Shown here piece by piece: positions 6,008 through 7,759 of a stretch of DNA of 7,759 bases (positions are counted from its first letter, which is position 1; every line of letters starts with the position of its first letter). The stretch comes from Deltaproteobacteria bacterium. GTDB taxonomy: Bacteria > Desulfobacterota > Desulfarculia > Adiutricales > Adiutricaceae. The position numbers were made by a program, and so were the translations under genes. The notes beneath the pieces are model-generated. The model had not been told where the DNA came from. It made no database searches and saw nothing but the letters and a program-made list of their open reading frames with translations. The stretch covers positions 1-7,759 of the forward strand of contig JAITQT010000309.1 of assembly GCA_031288745.1 (NCBI GenBank), read 5' to 3'.

Positions 6008-6635
6008 AATTACCTTAAAGTAAATACTTTATATTGTTTTATAACTATTTAGAAAAAAAATTGCATCGCACCTCGATTACATTATTTTTTTGATTAAACG
6101 AGGGCCCCGCCAGCTCTTTCAAAAGCCTGGCTAAAAATCTAAAGGACTTGTGAAAAATGAGCCTAAGCGTGAAAGATACCTTTAGAGATTTTTTTAGTTT
6201 CTAGAAAAGCGCCCTTCCCTATAGGCTTAATAAGGCTGAGGCCTTATGAGCTATCTTTAAAAGAACTAAAAAGATGGTCTCCAAAGCCGTTATAAAAAAA
6301 AACCGTAATTATCAGCCAAAGGCGTTTTAAACCATCTTAGCAAAATCAAGGCGAAAAACAAGGGTGAGAAGGGCCATGTCCACAACTTGGGCAAACAACT
6401 AGTCTCCCGTAAATAAAGTAGCTCTAGAGAAAACCCCATTGTCGCTGACTATCTTCAATTAATTAGGCAATATGTTGTAATATAATACTAATAGGATGCC
6501 TTAGTCTATAAATAAAAGTATAACTAAAAATGAACTGGAAGGATTTAACTAAAGTCTTCTGGTTTAAAATTTCTTAAGTTGTATACATTGGTGAGAAGGG
6601 GGCTAGATTGATACTAGCAACAAGTTCAAAAAAAT
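6008..6635. other. Gene-free spacer upstream of cbiC
   Basis: No reading frame here has recognisable protein character on either strand. The plus strand has short Lys-rich open stretches broken by stops, such as 6250-6327, which could be the last traces of a gene. A hairpin ATAAGGC-TGAG-GCCTTAT lies near 6230-6247 with no T run after it. AT-rich segments near 6008-6060 and 6470-6500 (a TATAAT at 6481) could hold promoters, but no paired -35 element was convincing. The cbiC-cbiA promoter must lie somewhere upstream of 6007. No cobalamin riboswitch could be supported. Confidence 0.5.
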
Positions 6636-6893
6636 GTAACCGTTCACCAAGTTTTTTTTCCCACGTTGAGGCTGGTAGCGACTTTGGAGTTGTAATTTAA
6701 GTTTTAGCCTACGCCTTAAGATCTTAAACATTAGTTCTTTTGAAGTTTCTACTTAGCTCAGTGCTTCAACCATATATTTTAACTTTGATTAATGTTAAAA
6801 TTACTAACCTCCTAAGAGGGGGCGCCATTGTTGCGGTACCTGTCGCCCCTTTCAATAGGTTTGGCCCCGCAACGTTCACATTTGGGAACGAAC
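6636..6893 (-). repeat. Repeat copy D (complete, about 258 bp, inverted)
   Basis: This is the same unit as copy B, reading on the minus strand, from GTAACCGTTCACCAAG (its 3' end) to GGGAACGAAC (its 5' end). Stem 1 is GTTGCGG (6830-6836) with CCGCAAC (6867-6873), and stem 2 is AACATTA (6727-6733) with TAATGTT (6790-6796). It is the most diverged copy, for example CCTCAACG where the others have CCGCAACG. It lacks the 28-bp outer duplication. AAAAAAAT occurs directly left of the unit (6628-6635) and again just right (6896-6903), a possible 8-bp target duplication that would put the right edge at 6895. Confidence 0.88.
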
Positions 6894-6953
6894 CTAAAAA
6901 AATGATAAATTAATGGCTAATCGGCCATAGCTAAGAGGCTGAGAGGGCCGCTA

Positions 6954-6982
6954 TTGACGCCCCCGCCAATATGCGATAATGT
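6954..6982 (+). promoter_or_regulatory. Possible promoter of the sulfite/nitrite reductase-like gene
   Basis: TTGACG (6954-6959) is followed by an extended -10, TGC-GATAAT (TG at 6972-6973, hexamer 6975-6980). The spacing is 15 bp, which is short but tolerated with a TG extension. An alternative -10, TAATGT (6977-6982), gives 17-bp spacing but a poorer match. It lies about 125 bp before ATG 7107. Confidence 0.4.
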
Positions 6983-7063
6983 TAACCTAAAATACTACCA
7001 AAGGCTTTCTTTAGCTTTTTCTAAAAACTCCAACTTTAAGGCCCTAGCGCCTAATCTAACCTT

Positions 7064-7095
7064 AAAGCCCGAGGCCCATTAAGGGAGCGGGCCTT
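7064..7095 (+). promoter_or_regulatory. Hairpin in the leader just ahead of the sulfite/nitrite reductase-like gene
   Basis: AAAGCCCG (7064-7071) pairs with CGGGCCTT (7088-7095) with one mismatch, and an inner CCC/GGG can extend the structure. The only purine-rich ribosome-binding-like sequence, AAGGGAG (7081-7087), lies in the loop side of this hairpin and is about 19 nt from ATG 7107, farther than normal. The fold might sequester or reposition the site. Confidence 0.3.
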
Positions 7096-7106
7096 GGCTA
7101 ATTTTT

Positions 7107-7759
7107 ATGCCCTTAACCGATGACCAAAAACAGACCCCAGAAAAAATATTAAGACTTCACATGGAAAAGGCCGCTAATAGCGACCTTAACCCGTGGGTAA
7201 CCGACTTTGACGGGATCTTATTTTCAAAACTGAGCCGCTTTTTTCCCGATTTAGCTCCTCTAAAAGCTTTTGAATTGACTATTAACGGCAATGGCTGGCT
7301 AACGGCCGATGGGTTGTATTTAATCTCTGAACTAGCCGAAGATAACGGGGCCGAACTCATTGAATTTCTAAGCCCTGATAATGGTATAAGACTCATTGGT
7401 CTTAAAAAAGAAGAGGCTACGCTCCCTTTAAAGGCCTTGGCCCGCTCTGGCTTAAGGCCAGCTAATGGTCAAACAAACCTTGGTTTGTGCTCTTTTTGGG
7501 GACCTTGCCTGGGCCGAAGAAGCCACGTGGCTGAGGCCTTGGAGGAATTAGCGGCCGAACTAGCCCCAGAATTAAACGACGAATTTACCGTTAAAATTGA
7601 CGGCTGCCAAATAGATTGCCGCCAAGCGGCCGTCTACTCTGATCTAGCCTTAATAGTAGAGGTTAACACTTCTGACTTTGTAGTTTGGCTCGGCGGCCGC
7701 CACCGGCCCTTTCGAGAGCCTATCACCCCCAGCCCATGGCTTAAGCACAGGGCGGATGA
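7107..7759 (+). CDS. Siroheme/4Fe-4S sulfite or nitrite reductase-like protein (3' end beyond window)
   Basis: Open from ATG 7107 to the window end (217 codons, no stop). It carries the paired cysteine motifs that bind a 4Fe-4S cluster and siroheme in this family: Cys128-x5-Cys134 in GLCSFWGPCLG, and Cys167-x3-Cys171 in DGCQIDC. The N-terminal part has the ferredoxin-like half domain, seen as NGNGWLTADGLYLISELAED (61-80) and the following IRLIGLKKEEATLPLKAL. A single half-module of about 220 residues resembles the small monomeric assimilatory-type sulfite reductases of sulfate reducers; a longer protein with a C-terminal ferredoxin domain is possible beyond the edge. The enzyme would reduce sulfite or nitrite by six electrons in the cytoplasm. 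The start is uncertain because no good Shine-Dalgarno sequence lies at normal distance, but an in-frame TAA at 7080-7082 limits alternatives. Confidence 0.8.
   Translation, partial: MPLTDDQKQTPEKILRLHMEKAANSDLNPWVTDFDGILFSKLSRFFPDLAPLKAFELTINGNGWLTADGLYLISELAEDNGAELIEFLSPDNGIRLIGLKKEEATLPLKALARSGLRPANGQTNLGLCSFWGPCLGRRSHVAEALEELAAELAPELNDEFTVKIDGCQIDCRQAAVYSDLALIVEVNTSDFVVWLGGRHRPFREPITPSPWLKHRAD

Noticed and set aside
6060..6300. A cobalamin riboswitch upstream of cbiC (AGCCAGG on the minus strand near 6128, GGGAA near 6218)
   Set aside because: The fragments resemble parts of the B12 element, but their spacing and the remaining conserved core do not fit, and AGCCAG is simply one arm of a short hairpin.
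6528..6575. A short frame starting ATGAACTGGAAGG
   Set aside because: Only about 15 codons, with no ribosome binding site and no recognisable character.
7157..7396. A 79-residue minus-strand frame inside the reductase-like gene
   Set aside because: Low-complexity Ser/Leu-rich antisense of a gene with clear family motifs; no independent support.

Overview
The window looks like a piece of a Gram-negative, anaerobic-type bacterial chromosome. The best guess is Deltaproteobacteria/Desulfobacterota, possibly a host-restricted or genome-decaying lineage. This rests on protein character (anaerobic cbi-type cobalamin genes, a small siroheme sulfite/nitrite reductase-like protein), intact genes separated by long eroded spacers full of broken reading frames, and many copies of a short non-coding repeat. 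The taxonomic guess is inference only.

Layout. Positions 1-116 hold the first copy (A) of a repeat family, cut by the window edge. Two forward housekeeping genes follow, each with its own signals: an HU-type DNA-binding protein (274-552; promoter 223-251, strong terminator 640-682) and the RNA polymerase omega subunit rpoZ (804-1067), whose leader can form hairpins. Positions 1089-1766 hold two more repeat copies (B and C) in tandem. Copy C has been split by a separate 113-bp element with inverted ends, and copy B supplies a related uninterrupted site for comparison. On the minus strand, reading from 6007 down, lie cbiC (precorrin-8X methylmutase) and cbiA (cobyrinate a,c-diamide synthase), overlapping by 4 bp and catalysing consecutive steps of corrin synthesis. 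Next comes a decayed unidentified gene (about 3955-3399), then a 517-residue protein with two nitrilase-fold halves, only the first with a complete Glu-Lys-Cys triad. Positions 6008-6635 hold no recognisable gene. A fourth repeat copy (D) occupies 6636-6893. A forward gene for a siroheme/4Fe-4S sulfite or nitrite reductase-like protein starts at 7107 and runs off the end.

How it works together. cbiC and cbiA form a translationally coupled pair: CbiC makes (cobalt-)cobyrinate and CbiA amidates it. The last gene would use siroheme, which shares its sirohydrochlorin/precorrin-2 precursor with cobalamin, so a tetrapyrrole theme is possible but not proven. The nitrilase-like protein may be co-transcribed with the cbi genes, though a decayed gene separates them.

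The most unusual content is the repeat family. It has four copies in orientations -,+,+,-, complete units of about 257-283 bp, short inverted ends, and internal stems kept by compensatory base changes between copies. It is either a non-autonomous mobile element or a structured RNA/DNA element spread by one.
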